Source of the DNA: Saccharicrinis sp963666825
GTDB taxonomy: Bacteria > Bacteroidota > Bacteroidia > Bacteroidales > Marinilabiliaceae
Direction: 5' to 3'
Assembly: GCA_963666825.2 (NCBI GenBank)
Contig: OY763044.2
Coordinates: forward strand, 4,216,001 to 4,280,000
DNA: 64,000 nt
Shown here: one piece after another, positions 26,733 through 34,741 of the stretch
Numbering within the stretch: position 1 is the stretch's first letter
How the letters are laid out: each line of letters opens with the position of its first letter
Made by a program: the position numbers and the translations under genes
Notes under the pieces: model-generated
The model's database searches: none
Told to the model about the DNA's origin: nothing
Seen by the model: only the letters and a program-made list of their open reading frames with translations

Positions 26733-26961
26733 TTAATAATGATACTTAATAAAGTAATTCAATCCGGTTTTAATCACGCATAAAAATTAGAAAACGATAA
26801 CTTTTAATGTACTTATTATAAATCAAGTTAAATTGTGCGCTAAATAATATACGTTAGTAGATATAAAATGATACACATATGTAATAATTTAATTTTTTAC
26901 ATTTTAAATTCGACAATCTTTATAGACTAAAAAAGAATGTACTTTACATTTATAAAACCGC

Positions 26962-27813
26962 TCAATGAATCACAACCTTATCCGGCCATATGTTAGGTAA
27001 CTCACCGCTAAACCCCATCTCTGGCAAATGATCTATTAAACTCATTTCTTCGTTTGACAATTCAAAGTCGAATACATTTATATTTTCCTCAATTCTTTCA
27101 ATAGTTGTTGATTTAGGTATTACAACCACATCATGTTGAATGATCCACTTTATTGCTACTTGAGAAACTGATTTTTGATGATCTTGAGCTATGCTTTTTA
27201 ATACATCGTTATCAAATATTTTGCCTCGAGCCAAAGGAGACCATGCTTCAACCACTATCCCCAATTCTTTACAGAACTGAGTTACTTCTGGTTGCCAATA
27301 CCCAGGATGAAATTCAATTTGATTTATTGCCGGAACAACATTTGCTTTTTGTAAGAGTGCGTCAAGATGCTCGGGCCAAAAGTTACTTACTCCAATAGAG
27401 CTTATTTTACCTTCAGACTGGAGTTCTTCCATTGCACGCCATACGTCAGCATTTGTCTGCTGCCAATTATTATAATTTAAAGCATTAGCCGGCCAATGTA
27501 TCAGGTATAAATCAACATAATCCAGTTGTAACTTTTTTAACGACTCATGAAAAGCATTTTTTGTTTGAGCATATCCCATATCCTCACGCCATACTTTTGT
27601 TGTAATATAAAGCTCTTCTCTGTTTATCCCTGATGCTTTAATGCCCTTACCAACAGCAACTTCATTTTCATATTTTGCAGCTGTATCAATTAATCGATAA
27701 CCTTTATTTATCGCATTTTTAACTGATTCAATTCCTTCTTCCTCCGTAGCTTTATAGGTGCCAAATCCGACAATAGGAATATTATTTTGATCGTTTAATT
27801 TTAATTTATTCAT
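26962..27813 (-). CDS. Aldo/keto reductase (2,5-diketo-D-gluconate reductase-like)
   Basis: Cytoplasmic NAD(P)H-dependent carbonyl reductase of 283 residues. The catalytic tetrad is visible: Asp in IDTAAKYENE with Tyr following, Lys in ITTKVW, and His in YLIHWPAN. Cofactor-binding blocks near the end are VVIPKSTTIERIEENI and the SLIDHLPEM-type helix. The length and motifs match the AKR5-like group, commonly annotated as 2,5-diketo-D-gluconate or methylglyoxal reductases. The real substrate is unknown. A 20-bp palindrome about 100 bases upstream of the start may be an operator. Confidence 0.92.
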   Translation of the reverse strand: MNKLKLNDQNNIPIVGFGTYKATEEEGIESVKNAINKGYRLIDTAAKYENEVAVGKGIKASGINREELYITTKVWREDMGYAQTKNAFHESLKKLQLDYVDLYLIHWPANALNYNNWQQTNADVWRAMEELQSEGKISSIGVSNFWPEHLDALLQKANVVPAINQIEFHPGYWQPEVTQFCKELGIVVEAWSPLARGKIFDNDVLKSIAQDHQKSVSQVAIKWIIQHDVVVIPKSTTIERIEENINVFDFELSNEEMSLIDHLPEMGFSGELPNIWPDKVVIH

Positions 27814-27908
27814 CTGTTATTAAATTATTAATTAATAACAGATTGAACTCTAAAGAAAAATCATTTTTTAGCATATTTACAATAAATTTATCGTATTGAC
27901 ATATACGT

Positions 27909-27928
27909 TTATATGATTTATCATATAA
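27909..27928. promoter_or_regulatory. 20-bp palindrome between AKR and NlpC/P60 genes
   Basis: Perfect 9-bp inverted repeat TTATATGAT / ATCATATAA with a TT centre in the 367-base divergent spacer 27814-28180. It is 96 bases upstream of the reductase start. AT-rich palindromes can arise by chance in this genome, so the operator role is tentative. Nothing else was recognised in the spacer. Confidence 0.35.
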
Positions 27929-28180
27929 CAATACATCATATACATAATACAAAGACTATAAATTCTTAACAGCTTTTTGTGGCCTTTAAGAACCTTCTCT
28001 TTGGATTGTTCTTATATCTAAGTTTTAATTAAGAGTGTAAAATACTAAAATATTTATAAAAAAAATCACATGGTATATACAAAGAAGAAAATCCTATAAA
28101 ACCACAGAAAAATTAGTGTAATAAAACAAAATAACTATCGTTAGCTTATATTGATTTAACAATCCACATAATTATTATCC

Positions 28181-28780
28181 ATGCAAAACATGAAATTAAT
28201 CCGAAACTCATATTCCTTTAAAGTATACAAAACAACATTCTGTCTTTTTTGTACTCTTTTTATCACACTTACATTCAATACATCCTGTTCAAGAAAAGCT
28301 TTACCTGAAGTATCGCATACTAAATCAGAAGTCAGAACCAGTAACAGGGAGCTCAATCTATTTCTTAAAGAAGGATATGGTAAGAAATTGACAACAGGGA
28401 AAGTAAAACCGGATGATATTGTAAAATCTGCTCGGAAGTATATGGGTGTTCCTCATTGCATGGGAGGTTCTTCGTCTAAATGCATGGATTGTTCAGGATT
28501 GGTTATGAGAGTTTTTGCAAACAACGGAATTCAACTACCTCATAATTCAGAGGCACAAGCCAGATATGGCAATATCATTCAAAATAAAAGTCTTTTACAA
28601 AAGGGAGATCTTGTATTTTTTGTTAATACCTATAAAACAAGTAAATACATCACACATGCCGGTATATTTATTGGAAACAACCAATTTATTCATACTTCTT
28701 CCAGTAAAGGAGTTACTATAACGTCAATGGATAATAGCTGGTGGAAAGATAAGTTTATATTTGGAACAAGAGTTTTTTAA
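28181..28780 (+). CDS. NlpC/P60 family cell-wall endopeptidase, lipoprotein
   Basis: Predicted envelope peptidoglycan hydrolase cleaving stem peptides, of the gamma-D-glutamyl-diaminopimelate type. A long basic n-region leads into a lipobox ending at Cys36 (TFNTSC). The NlpC/P60 domain starts about residue 78: catalytic Cys104 in CMDCSGLV, His159 in YITHAGIF, and a third polar residue His171 in NQFIHTSS. The length of 199 is normal for lipoprotein members such as Spr/MepS-like proteins. An alternative ATG three codons downstream is equally possible. The stop codon is the first element of an inverted repeat that ends at 28860. Confidence 0.92.
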   Translation: MQNMKLIRNSYSFKVYKTTFCLFCTLFITLTFNTSCSRKALPEVSHTKSEVRTSNRELNLFLKEGYGKKLTTGKVKPDDIVKSARKYMGVPHCMGGSSSKCMDCSGLVMRVFANNGIQLPHNSEAQARYGNIIQNKSLLQKGDLVFFVNTYKTSKYITHAGIFIGNNQFIHTSSSKGVTITSMDNSWWKDKFIFGTRVF

Positions 28781-28860
28781 TAAGATCGTTCCGAGATTAG
28801 TATTGTGTGCAAAAAATTGGCATAGTATTGCTATGCCAGGATCGAAATTCTAATCTTATT
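28779..28860. terminator. Nested inverted repeat after the NlpC/P60 gene
   Basis: Outer arms AATAAGAT (28779-28786, containing the TAA stop) and ATCTTATT (28853-28860) enclose an inner hairpin TGGCATAG / CTATGCCA at 28818-28838 with a 5-base loop. It separates convergent genes and is likely a bidirectional transcript end. Confidence 0.6.
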
Positions 28861-28899
28861 AAAAATCAATATTAACTAAAAAAATAAGACTTTATATAC

Positions 28900-29355
28900 T
28901 TATTTTCTATGTGTCGAATGTAAGAAATCCATTTTCCAAACCTTATCCTTTTTCGTAAAAGAAGCACTTTCAATCCAATACATATCTTGATTTATTGTAT
29001 CATTAATAACAAAAGAACCATGGTTTAAATAACTCATATTGGCAATTGAATTTCCCATGTTAATTATAAAACCATCAAAAGAAAAATCAACTTTCATATT
29101 TGGTTGACTTTTGATAAAGTTTATAATACTGTCATTATTCCAAACTAAACCATTTTCAAATAACAAAAAGTTGTCAGTGGTTACTTCGATCATTTTTTGA
29201 TAGTCATTATTCTCTATACCTTCAAAATAATCTATTAATACTTTTTTCACCTCTTCTGGAGAGTCTAAAACTGGCTTTTGATTACAAGCAGAAATCAAAA
29301 CTAATATAGTAACTGAGAGAAAAAGTCTTGCTGTCATGATTAAAAATTTAAACAT
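28900..29355 (-). CDS. SnoaL/NTF2-like lipoprotein
   Basis: Exported protein of 151 residues with a lipobox ISAC near residues 21-24. The mature part has the SnoaL/DUF4440-like layout: an N-terminal helix EEVKKVLIDYFEGIENNDYQ, then strands NFLLFENGLVWNNDSI, VDFSFDGFIINMGNS, MSYLNHGSFVIND, IESASFTKKDKVWKMDFLHS. The cone-shaped fold often binds small hydrophobic ligands, but no catalytic residues can be named. An internal ATG at 29337 would give an equally good signal peptide. It stands alone between the NlpC gene and the reductase gene. Confidence 0.7.
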   Translation of the reverse strand: MFKFLIMTARLFLSVTILVLISACNQKPVLDSPEEVKKVLIDYFEGIENNDYQKMIEVTTDNFLLFENGLVWNNDSIINFIKSQPNMKVDFSFDGFIINMGNSIANMSYLNHGSFVINDTINQDMYWIESASFTKKDKVWKMDFLHSTHRK

Positions 29356-29480
29356 TCAAGTTATCCTTTTTATATCACAAAGTCAATGACATACATAATT
29401 ACTAATGAATTATTTGGCTAATAATTTCTTTCTTCTTTCATATAGCATTAATTCTAAATACCGATACTTTAATCACAATA

Positions 29481-29518
29481 GAAATAGCGCATAAAAATAT
29501 ATTAATAAATGCTATTTC
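29481..29518 (-). terminator. Hairpin over the acuI-like stop codon
   Basis: 8-bp inverted repeat GAAATAGC (29481-29488) / GCTATTTC (29511-29518). On the minus strand the first arm contains the TAG stop codon of the reductase gene. The 22-base AT-rich loop makes it a weak terminator candidate. Confidence 0.4.
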
Positions 29519-30513
29519 ATTAAATCTACAATGGTTCTGCCTTTTAATCGACCATTTAGCATTTCGTTGATATAATTAGGTAAATCACATAAGCTTATTT
29601 CGTTACAGGCACTAAAGATATTTATTGGTTTCCAATCACAGGATAAATTCTGCCAAACCTTTTCTCTATACTTCATAGGAAAATTTTGAGAATCAATACC
29701 AATTAGGGAAATTCCTCTTAATATAAATGGGTAAACTGTTAATTCAAGTTTTGGAGATGCTACATTCCCACAACAGGTAACAATCCCCATAGGTTTAATT
29801 GCTTTAATTATGTTTTCTAAAATTACGCCCCCAACAGTATCAATTGCACCTGCATACATTGGTTTTAGCAAAGGCTTTTGATCTATATTTTCAAAATCTT
29901 TACGTAAAATAACCATTTCTGCACCTATACTTTTTAAGTAATTTGCTTCTTCTCTTTTTCCAGAAATAGCTACTACAGAATACCCCAACTTACTTAAAAT
30001 AGAAATACTCATTGAGCCTACTCCTCCTGTAGCCCCGGAAACTATAATTTTACCGTCTTCTGGTTTTAAATGACGAACAAGGTGCCATACAGACATACCT
30101 GCAGTTAATCCGGCGGTACCATAAATCATGGCTTCTTTCATCGTAAGTTGCTCTGGTAATTTAATAGCCCAGTCTGCAGGAACCTGAATATATTCAGCGA
30201 ATCCGCCATCGGTATTCATTCCTAAATCGTAGCTGGTTACAACAACCTTCTCTCCAATAATATATAAAGAACTCATAGATTTTTCCACAACACCTACTGC
30301 GTCTATTCCCGGAGTATGTGGGAATTTTCTTGTTACACCTTTATTACCAGTAGCTGACAGTGCATCCTTAAAATTTAAGGAACTATAATCTACCCTTACT
30401 CGAATTTCATTTTCTTTTAAAGGATCAAATTCCACTTCCTTGACAGATCCGATATATTTTCCATTTATCTCTTCTACCCTATAAGCTTTATAAGTTGTTT
30501 TGGCACTTTGCAT
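29512..30513 (-). CDS. YhdH/AcuI-family NADPH-dependent quinone or acryloyl-CoA reductase
   Basis: Cytoplasmic zinc-free medium-chain dehydrogenase/reductase of 333 residues. Family blocks are present: SLNFKDALSATGNKG, KFPHTPGIDAVGVVE and TAGLTAGMSVWHL. The nucleotide-binding glycine motif is VSGATGGVGSMSISIL, and the closing GRLKGRTIVDL is typical of YhdH/YhfP proteins. Members reduce acryloyl-CoA or quinones, and electrophiles are natural substrates. Transcribed divergently from an HxlR-type regulator with an N-terminal cysteine, the arrangement expected of a stress-induced reductase. Call firm at family level. Confidence 0.9.
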   Translation of the reverse strand: MQSAKTTYKAYRVEEINGKYIGSVKEVEFDPLKENEIRVRVDYSSLNFKDALSATGNKGVTRKFPHTPGIDAVGVVEKSMSSLYIIGEKVVVTSYDLGMNTDGGFAEYIQVPADWAIKLPEQLTMKEAMIYGTAGLTAGMSVWHLVRHLKPEDGKIIVSGATGGVGSMSISILSKLGYSVVAISGKREEANYLKSIGAEMVILRKDFENIDQKPLLKPMYAGAIDTVGGVILENIIKAIKPMGIVTCCGNVASPKLELTVYPFILRGISLIGIDSQNFPMKYREKVWQNLSCDWKPINIFSACNEISLCDLPNYINEMLNGRLKGRTIVDLMK

Positions 30514-30536
30514 AATTCGTGTGTGTTATTTTATTT

Positions 30537-30576
30537 ATCTTTGCACAAAGATCATTACAAATAAATTAACTATCAA
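30537..30576 (-). promoter_or_regulatory. Divergent promoter/operator between acuI-like and HxlR genes
   Basis: The near-palindrome ATCTTTG-CA-CAAAGAT at 30537-30552 overlaps -7 boxes on both strands: TATCTTTG at 30536-30543 (+) and GATCTTTG at 30546-30553 (-). On the minus strand a TTG (30574-30576) lies 20 bases upstream of the -7 box, so the reductase promoter is the better formed. A repressor at the palindrome would block both. Confidence 0.55.
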
Positions 30577-30684
30577 TAACTTACAAAATATTAGCTTACG
30601 AACATTTATTTCAGTAATGCACATTTACAATGGCTTACAATGAAAAAAATTAAGCTATTTTTTTTAAAAAGGTTCTTTAAATAA

Positions 30685-31011
30685 ATGAAAAAGAGTTATT
30701 GCCCAATTGATACATTCATTAATACTGTAAAAGGTAAGCGAAAAGGAACCATTATTTTGCATTTACAGCAGGGAACAAAAAGATATAATGAGTTAGTAAA
30801 ACTTTTAACTGATATAAGTGAACGTATGCTTACAAAGCAACTAAAAGAGCTCGAAGTAGATGGATTAATAACCAGAACAGTTTACCCGGAAGTTCCCCCA
30901 AAAGTTGAATATAATTTAACTGATCTTGGTAAACAAATTCATCCTATTTTAAAAGCAATGTATAAAGGTGGCATTATCCTAGAAGAAACAATAAGAAATG
31001 AGGAGCTATAA
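30685..31011 (+). CDS. HxlR-family winged-helix transcriptional regulator
   Basis: DNA-binding protein of 108 residues. It opens with CPIDTFINTVKGK, where the N-terminal Cys-Pro pair is the position used as a redox switch in YodB/HypR-type members. The wHTH follows: LHLQQGTKRYNELVKLL, the recognition segment SERMLTKQLKELEVDGLI, the wing TRTVYPEVPPKVEYNLT, then a C-terminal dimerisation helix. It is divergent from the AcuI-like reductase, and the shared spacer holds a palindrome. It is likely to repress that gene and itself; redox control through the cysteine is inference from family knowledge. Confidence 0.93.
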   Translation: MKKSYCPIDTFINTVKGKRKGTIILHLQQGTKRYNELVKLLTDISERMLTKQLKELEVDGLITRTVYPEVPPKVEYNLTDLGKQIHPILKAMYKGGIILEETIRNEEL

Positions 31012-31245
31012 ATAAACACTAACATCTGTCATTTACCTTAAGTTTCCTTTTTCTTAAAAACTAATACTCTCACTTAAATTGTACATATCAACACTGCATT
31101 TGATAAAATAACAATTAATTGTCAACTACCAAATATATTAAAATACTCTAACCTATTATACTTTATTCCGCACTTGTATTTTTTTATTATCTTAATGGAA
31201 ATTAATTGATTAACAATACAAACAATTAATCAAATACCCCCTAAT

Positions 31246-33108
31246 ATGAAAAATACTACAACTACCCCTTTACGAAAGGTCATCTTCGTTGATGAAGAAA
31301 ATTGTGTTAATTGTCACGCTTGTATCACTGCTTGTCCTGTTAAGTTCTGCAATGTTGATAGAGGAAATCACATGTCTGTTAATGCAGATTTATGTATTGC
31401 TTGCGGTAAATGCATTGAAGCTTGTAAACACAATGCAAGAAAACCTCTTGACGACTTTGATAACTTTATGAATTCAATGAATCAAGGAAACCGTTTTATT
31501 GCCATTGTTGCACCAGCTATTGCAGCAAGTTTTCCGGATACTTATTTAGAATTTAATGGCTGGCTAAAAAGCATTGGCATCGAAGCGGTATTTGATGTTA
31601 GTTTTGGAGCCGAACTCACAGTTAAATCCTATATTGAAGCTTTAAAGAAACATGAAAAAACAATCATAGCACAACCATGTCCTGCAATTGTATCTTATAT
31701 AGAATTATATCGTCCAGAATTAATCCCATTTTTAGCACCTGCTGATAGCCCAATGCTACACACAATAAAAATGGTGAAGGAGTTTTATCTTGAATACAAA
31801 AGACATCATATACTGGTTGTTTCGCCATGCCTGGCAAAGACAAGAGAATTTAAAGATACAGGTAAAAACATATATAATGTGACATTTAATACTTTCAACA
31901 ATATACTTAAAGAAGAAAGAATTGAACTAAAACATTTTCCCGCAACTGATTTTGATAATCCACCAGCTGAAAGAGCTGTACTATTTTCAACTCCCGGAGG
32001 TTTATTAAAGACTGCAGAAAGAGAAGTACCAGAAATAAAAGATAGAACCCGAAAAATTGAGGGAGCGCATTTAATTTATCCATACCTGAATAGTCTACAT
32101 AAAAATATAAAAAACGGCATAGCCCCTCTTTTGATTGACTGTTTGAATTGTGAACATGGCTGCAATAGTGGACCTGGAACCATAACACAAGACCTAAATT
32201 TAGACGAAGTTGAATATCACATTGAAAATCGCAAAAAAGAAACAGTTAAGAAATACAATTCAACAAAAGGCAAAAAATTATTAAACAAAACAATTGACCA
32301 GTATTGGAAAGAAGATCTTTATACAAGAAAATACAAAGATAAAAGTTCCAATAATAATATTACAATACCATCTGAGCATGCAAAATGGAAGGTTTTTAAT
32401 ACCATGAATAAATTTTCAGATGATGATATTTATAATTGCTCCGCTTGCGGTTACGGAAATTGTGATGATATGGCAACTGCAATTTTTAACGATTTAAACA
32501 GTAAAGAAAATTGTCATTACTATAAAAGCTCTGTTATCATTAACCTTTCTCAATCCGTAAGTAATACTATCATAGAGCTACATAAAAAATTCTCGTCCAT
32601 TCATCAGATGTTGGATATTTTTAAAGAACTACAAACTGAGTTTAATGAATTAGAAAACACTATTGCACAACAAACACAACTAATTGATAAATTTGAAAAA
32701 ATTGCAGATACCATTCATTCTGTATCTGACCGTACAAATATGCTAGCTATAAATGCATCCATTGAAGCCACCAGAGCTGGTCAGGCAGGACTGGGATTTA
32801 ATGTTGTAGCTAACGAGGTACTAAAATTAGCAGAAAACACTACACATGAAACAGAAAAAATAAAAGATAATACCAATGAAATAAAGCAATATTTTACTCA
32901 TACTGAAAGTAAGCTCAGTCAATCAACTTCAAAATTTATTCAAGCATCAAAACTTTACATAAAAGTTTCAGGAGCCATTGATGAGATGAACGATGCTATC
33001 CAGGAACTCAATGATAAAACATTGGATTTTGCAGCTAGTGAATCTCACTCCCTAAAGAGAAACACTTTAAATGATGTAAACGAAAAGGAGGTATTAACAA
33101 AGAATTAG
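31246..33108 (+). CDS. [FeFe]-hydrogenase-like sensor fused to a chemoreceptor signalling domain
   Basis: Soluble 620-residue protein, with no signal peptide or membrane segment. Two [4Fe-4S] ferredoxin motifs come first (Cys20, 23, 26, 30 and Cys50, 53, 56, 60). The hydrogenase H-cluster domain follows, with L1 Cys145 (QPCPAIV), L2 Cys195 and Lys198 (SPCLAK), and L3 Cys302 and Cys306 (NCEHGCNSG). An extra Fe-S domain C-x2-CGYGNC with a later Cys covers about 394-425. A shortened MCP domain fills about 440-600, with the tip DRTNMLAINASIEATRAGQ. The proton-relay Cys before the L1 ligand is replaced by Pro, and the L2 Met by Ser, as in sensory group C hydrogenases. It probably passes H2 or redox status to CheA. 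No hydEFG maturases or che genes are in the window. Confidence 0.88.
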   Translation: MKNTTTTPLRKVIFVDEENCVNCHACITACPVKFCNVDRGNHMSVNADLCIACGKCIEACKHNARKPLDDFDNFMNSMNQGNRFIAIVAPAIAASFPDTYLEFNGWLKSIGIEAVFDVSFGAELTVKSYIEALKKHEKTIIAQPCPAIVSYIELYRPELIPFLAPADSPMLHTIKMVKEFYLEYKRHHILVVSPCLAKTREFKDTGKNIYNVTFNTFNNILKEERIELKHFPATDFDNPPAERAVLFSTPGGLLKTAEREVPEIKDRTRKIEGAHLIYPYLNSLHKNIKNGIAPLLIDCLNCEHGCNSGPGTITQDLNLDEVEYHIENRKKETVKKYNSTKGKKLLNKTIDQYWKEDLYTRKYKDKSSNNNITIPSEHAKWKVFNTMNKFSDDDIYNCSACGYGNCDDMATAIFNDLNSKENCHYYKSSVIINLSQSVSNTIIELHKKFSSIHQMLDIFKELQTEFNELENTIAQQTQLIDKFEKIADTIHSVSDRTNMLAINASIEATRAGQAGLGFNVVANEVLKLAENTTHETEKIKDNTNEIKQYFTHTESKLSQSTSKFIQASKLYIKVSGAIDEMNDAIQELNDKTLDFAASESHSLKRNTLNDVNEKEVLTKN

Positions 33109-33133
33109 TTTTTTAGCAATACAATATTAAAAG

Positions 33134-33161
33134 TACAGCGAGGACATTGATCTTCGCTGTA
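33134..33161. terminator. Bidirectional terminator candidate
   Basis: Perfect 8-bp stem TACAGCGA / TCGCTGTA with a 12-base loop, between the convergent hydrogenase-like and DUF3859-like genes. Short T- and A-rich flanks lie on both sides. Confidence 0.6.
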
Positions 33162-33209
33162 AAATATCCTTAATGAGAAAAATAACACATCAATAACTTA
33201 GTTAATAAA

Positions 33210-33704
33210 CTATTTTAATATAAACTTCTTTTCATAAACCTTTTCTCCACCATAACAGATCTGGTAAGTCCATTCTCCTGAAACAACTTCACATTCTTTT
33301 TCTAGTATATAGGTTGAGTAGGTTCTTATATTTGTTGTTTTTCCAACTTTATATCTAAGTTCCGAAAAAACTTTACCATCCTGATTTCTTATTGTTTCAG
33401 GATATATCCATATTTGTTCTGTCAGAACATCATTAGTTTCATCTGATTTTATTATATAACTAACACCAAATTCATGACCAATTTTTGCCGGAATAGTATC
33501 CGTTTTATCAATTAATTTAAAATCCGTAGAGCGTATATAATTACCGCTTGGTGAAGCATCCATCTTTTCTTTATATAAATTTTCTGTTTCACATAAGCCA
33601 TAATCTAATTCTATTACTTCAACAGAAGATGGTTTATAATTGGTTATACACCCACTTGAGAGCGATATTAACAGAGTCAGGTTTAATAATAATACTGGAT
33701 TCAT
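33210..33704 (-). CDS. DUF3859-like lipoprotein
   Basis: Exported protein of 164 residues. The preferred start is the ATG at 33704, which gives MNPVLLLNLTLLISLSSGC with a lipobox at Cys19; the longer reading frame would need a TTG and an odd basic extension. The mature part matches the DUF3859 beta-sandwich pattern: EVIELDYGLCETEN, a middle strand KIGHEFGVSYII, and the closing strands SGEWTYQICYGGEKVYEKKF. The function of the domain is unknown. It lies 116 bases after the next upstream gene, so co-transcription is uncertain. Confidence 0.65.
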   Translation of the reverse strand: MNPVLLLNLTLLISLSSGCITNYKPSSVEVIELDYGLCETENLYKEKMDASPSGNYIRSTDFKLIDKTDTIPAKIGHEFGVSYIIKSDETNDVLTEQIWIYPETIRNQDGKVFSELRYKVGKTTNIRTYSTYILEKECEVVSGEWTYQICYGGEKVYEKKFILK

Positions 33705-33820
33705 TTTTAAAATATTACAGGTTAGATTTTCTTTTATATTTTTTAAAATAGAAAAAATCAAAACTTAATCCTATTCCAGATATATATATTTTCTTATAGG
33801 TCTTTGCTTATTTCACTTAA

Positions 33821-34246
33821 CTATGCTTTATAAAACTCATCTAATATTTTAATCATGCCTGCAAAATCAGGCTCACTTTTAAAGAACCCGAAAAGTTTAT
33901 TAGCATGTTCAACGGTTGAACAATAATAACACACAAAATCATTACTAATTTCTCCTACATATATATCAGAAAAAACAGTTGCTTCAGGATCGTCTACTAA
34001 AAATACGGTTCTGTAATTTTTCTGTATAATGTCTTTTCTAAACCTGATAACCTCTTCTATTTCATCTATGACATTAATAAGATCATATGATTGTCTTAAA
34101 TCAACCAATACATTTTTTACAGATTGCCATTCTTTTCTAACTAAAATTGTTTTATAAAACGACTTCCATTCTTTCACAGAAAATGATTCAAGTGCACGAT
34201 ACACAAATAGCTTTTCCTCAGGGAAAAACTTATATTCTATTTCCAT
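33821..34246 (-). CDS. Conserved-type cytoplasmic protein, SpoIIAA/STAS-like pattern
   Basis: Protein of 141 residues without a signal peptide. It has alternating strands and helices: an N-terminal strand MEIEYKFFPEEKLFVYRA, the helix SVKEWKSFYKTILV, the strand VKNVLVDLRQS, then RTVFLVDDPEATV and a final helix. The order beta-beta-alpha-beta-alpha and the phrase NVLVDLR resemble STAS/SpoIIAA-like folds often found in Bacteroidota near signalling genes. No catalytic or phosphorylatable residue can be assigned with confidence. Its neighbours do not reveal a role. Confidence 0.55.
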   Translation of the reverse strand: MEIEYKFFPEEKLFVYRALESFSVKEWKSFYKTILVRKEWQSVKNVLVDLRQSYDLINVIDEIEEVIRFRKDIIQKNYRTVFLVDDPEATVFSDIYVGEISNDFVCYYCSTVEHANKLFGFFKSEPDFAGMIKILDEFYKA

Positions 34247-34741
34247 CTATTCATCTATTTCAATATGGATCAGCTTGTTCTCCTATAATGTAGTTAAGAA
34301 ATAATTGTTATTCTCCTAATATAGAAAATATTGCAATTAAATAAGTCATTTAGTAAGAATATCCATTTTCATTACAAAAATCACTCTACTATAAGGATGA
34401 TATTTCCACCTTTATTTTATTATTGAACACAATATATAAAATAAAACATTTTACATCACGGATAAAATAAAATTTAACATTTGCGAAGTCAATAAAACAA
34501 CTGTTTTTAAATGACATTTATAAATCTAAGAAAATTCTATAATTATCTATCCACACCCCTTATTTGTGAGGTACGGATAGAAAAACTAACGGTGTACAAC
34601 ACTAGTCTTTTTATAATCTTAAATCAGTGAATTAAAAACTTAAGAAAATCACGTGTTTATTATAAACTAAGAAATGCAATTTGAATTTAACAAGTTTAAG
34701 ATGGGATTACACAAATATTCCAGTATCTAATTGTCATAATT
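34247..34741. other. Intergenic region with a hairpin
   Basis: A 495-base AT-rich spacer between two minus-strand genes. It contains one notable inverted repeat at 34547-34580 (CTATCC / GGATAG, with inner ACC / GGT) that has no T-run. No open frame, promoter box or RNA gene was recognised. Confidence 0.4.

Noticed and set aside
30495..30515. TTGGCACTTTGCAT as a sigma-54 promoter
   Set aside because: The GG and GC elements are too close together, and the site is inside the reductase gene.
31246..33108. Interpretation as a catalytic H2-producing hydrogenase
   Set aside because: The proton-transfer Cys is replaced by Pro, the domain is fused to an MCP module, and there are no maturation or partner genes nearby.
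33705..33761. N-terminal extension of the DUF3859-like protein
   Set aside because: It starts at TTG and places 19 residues with basic side chains before a perfect lipoprotein signal peptide.
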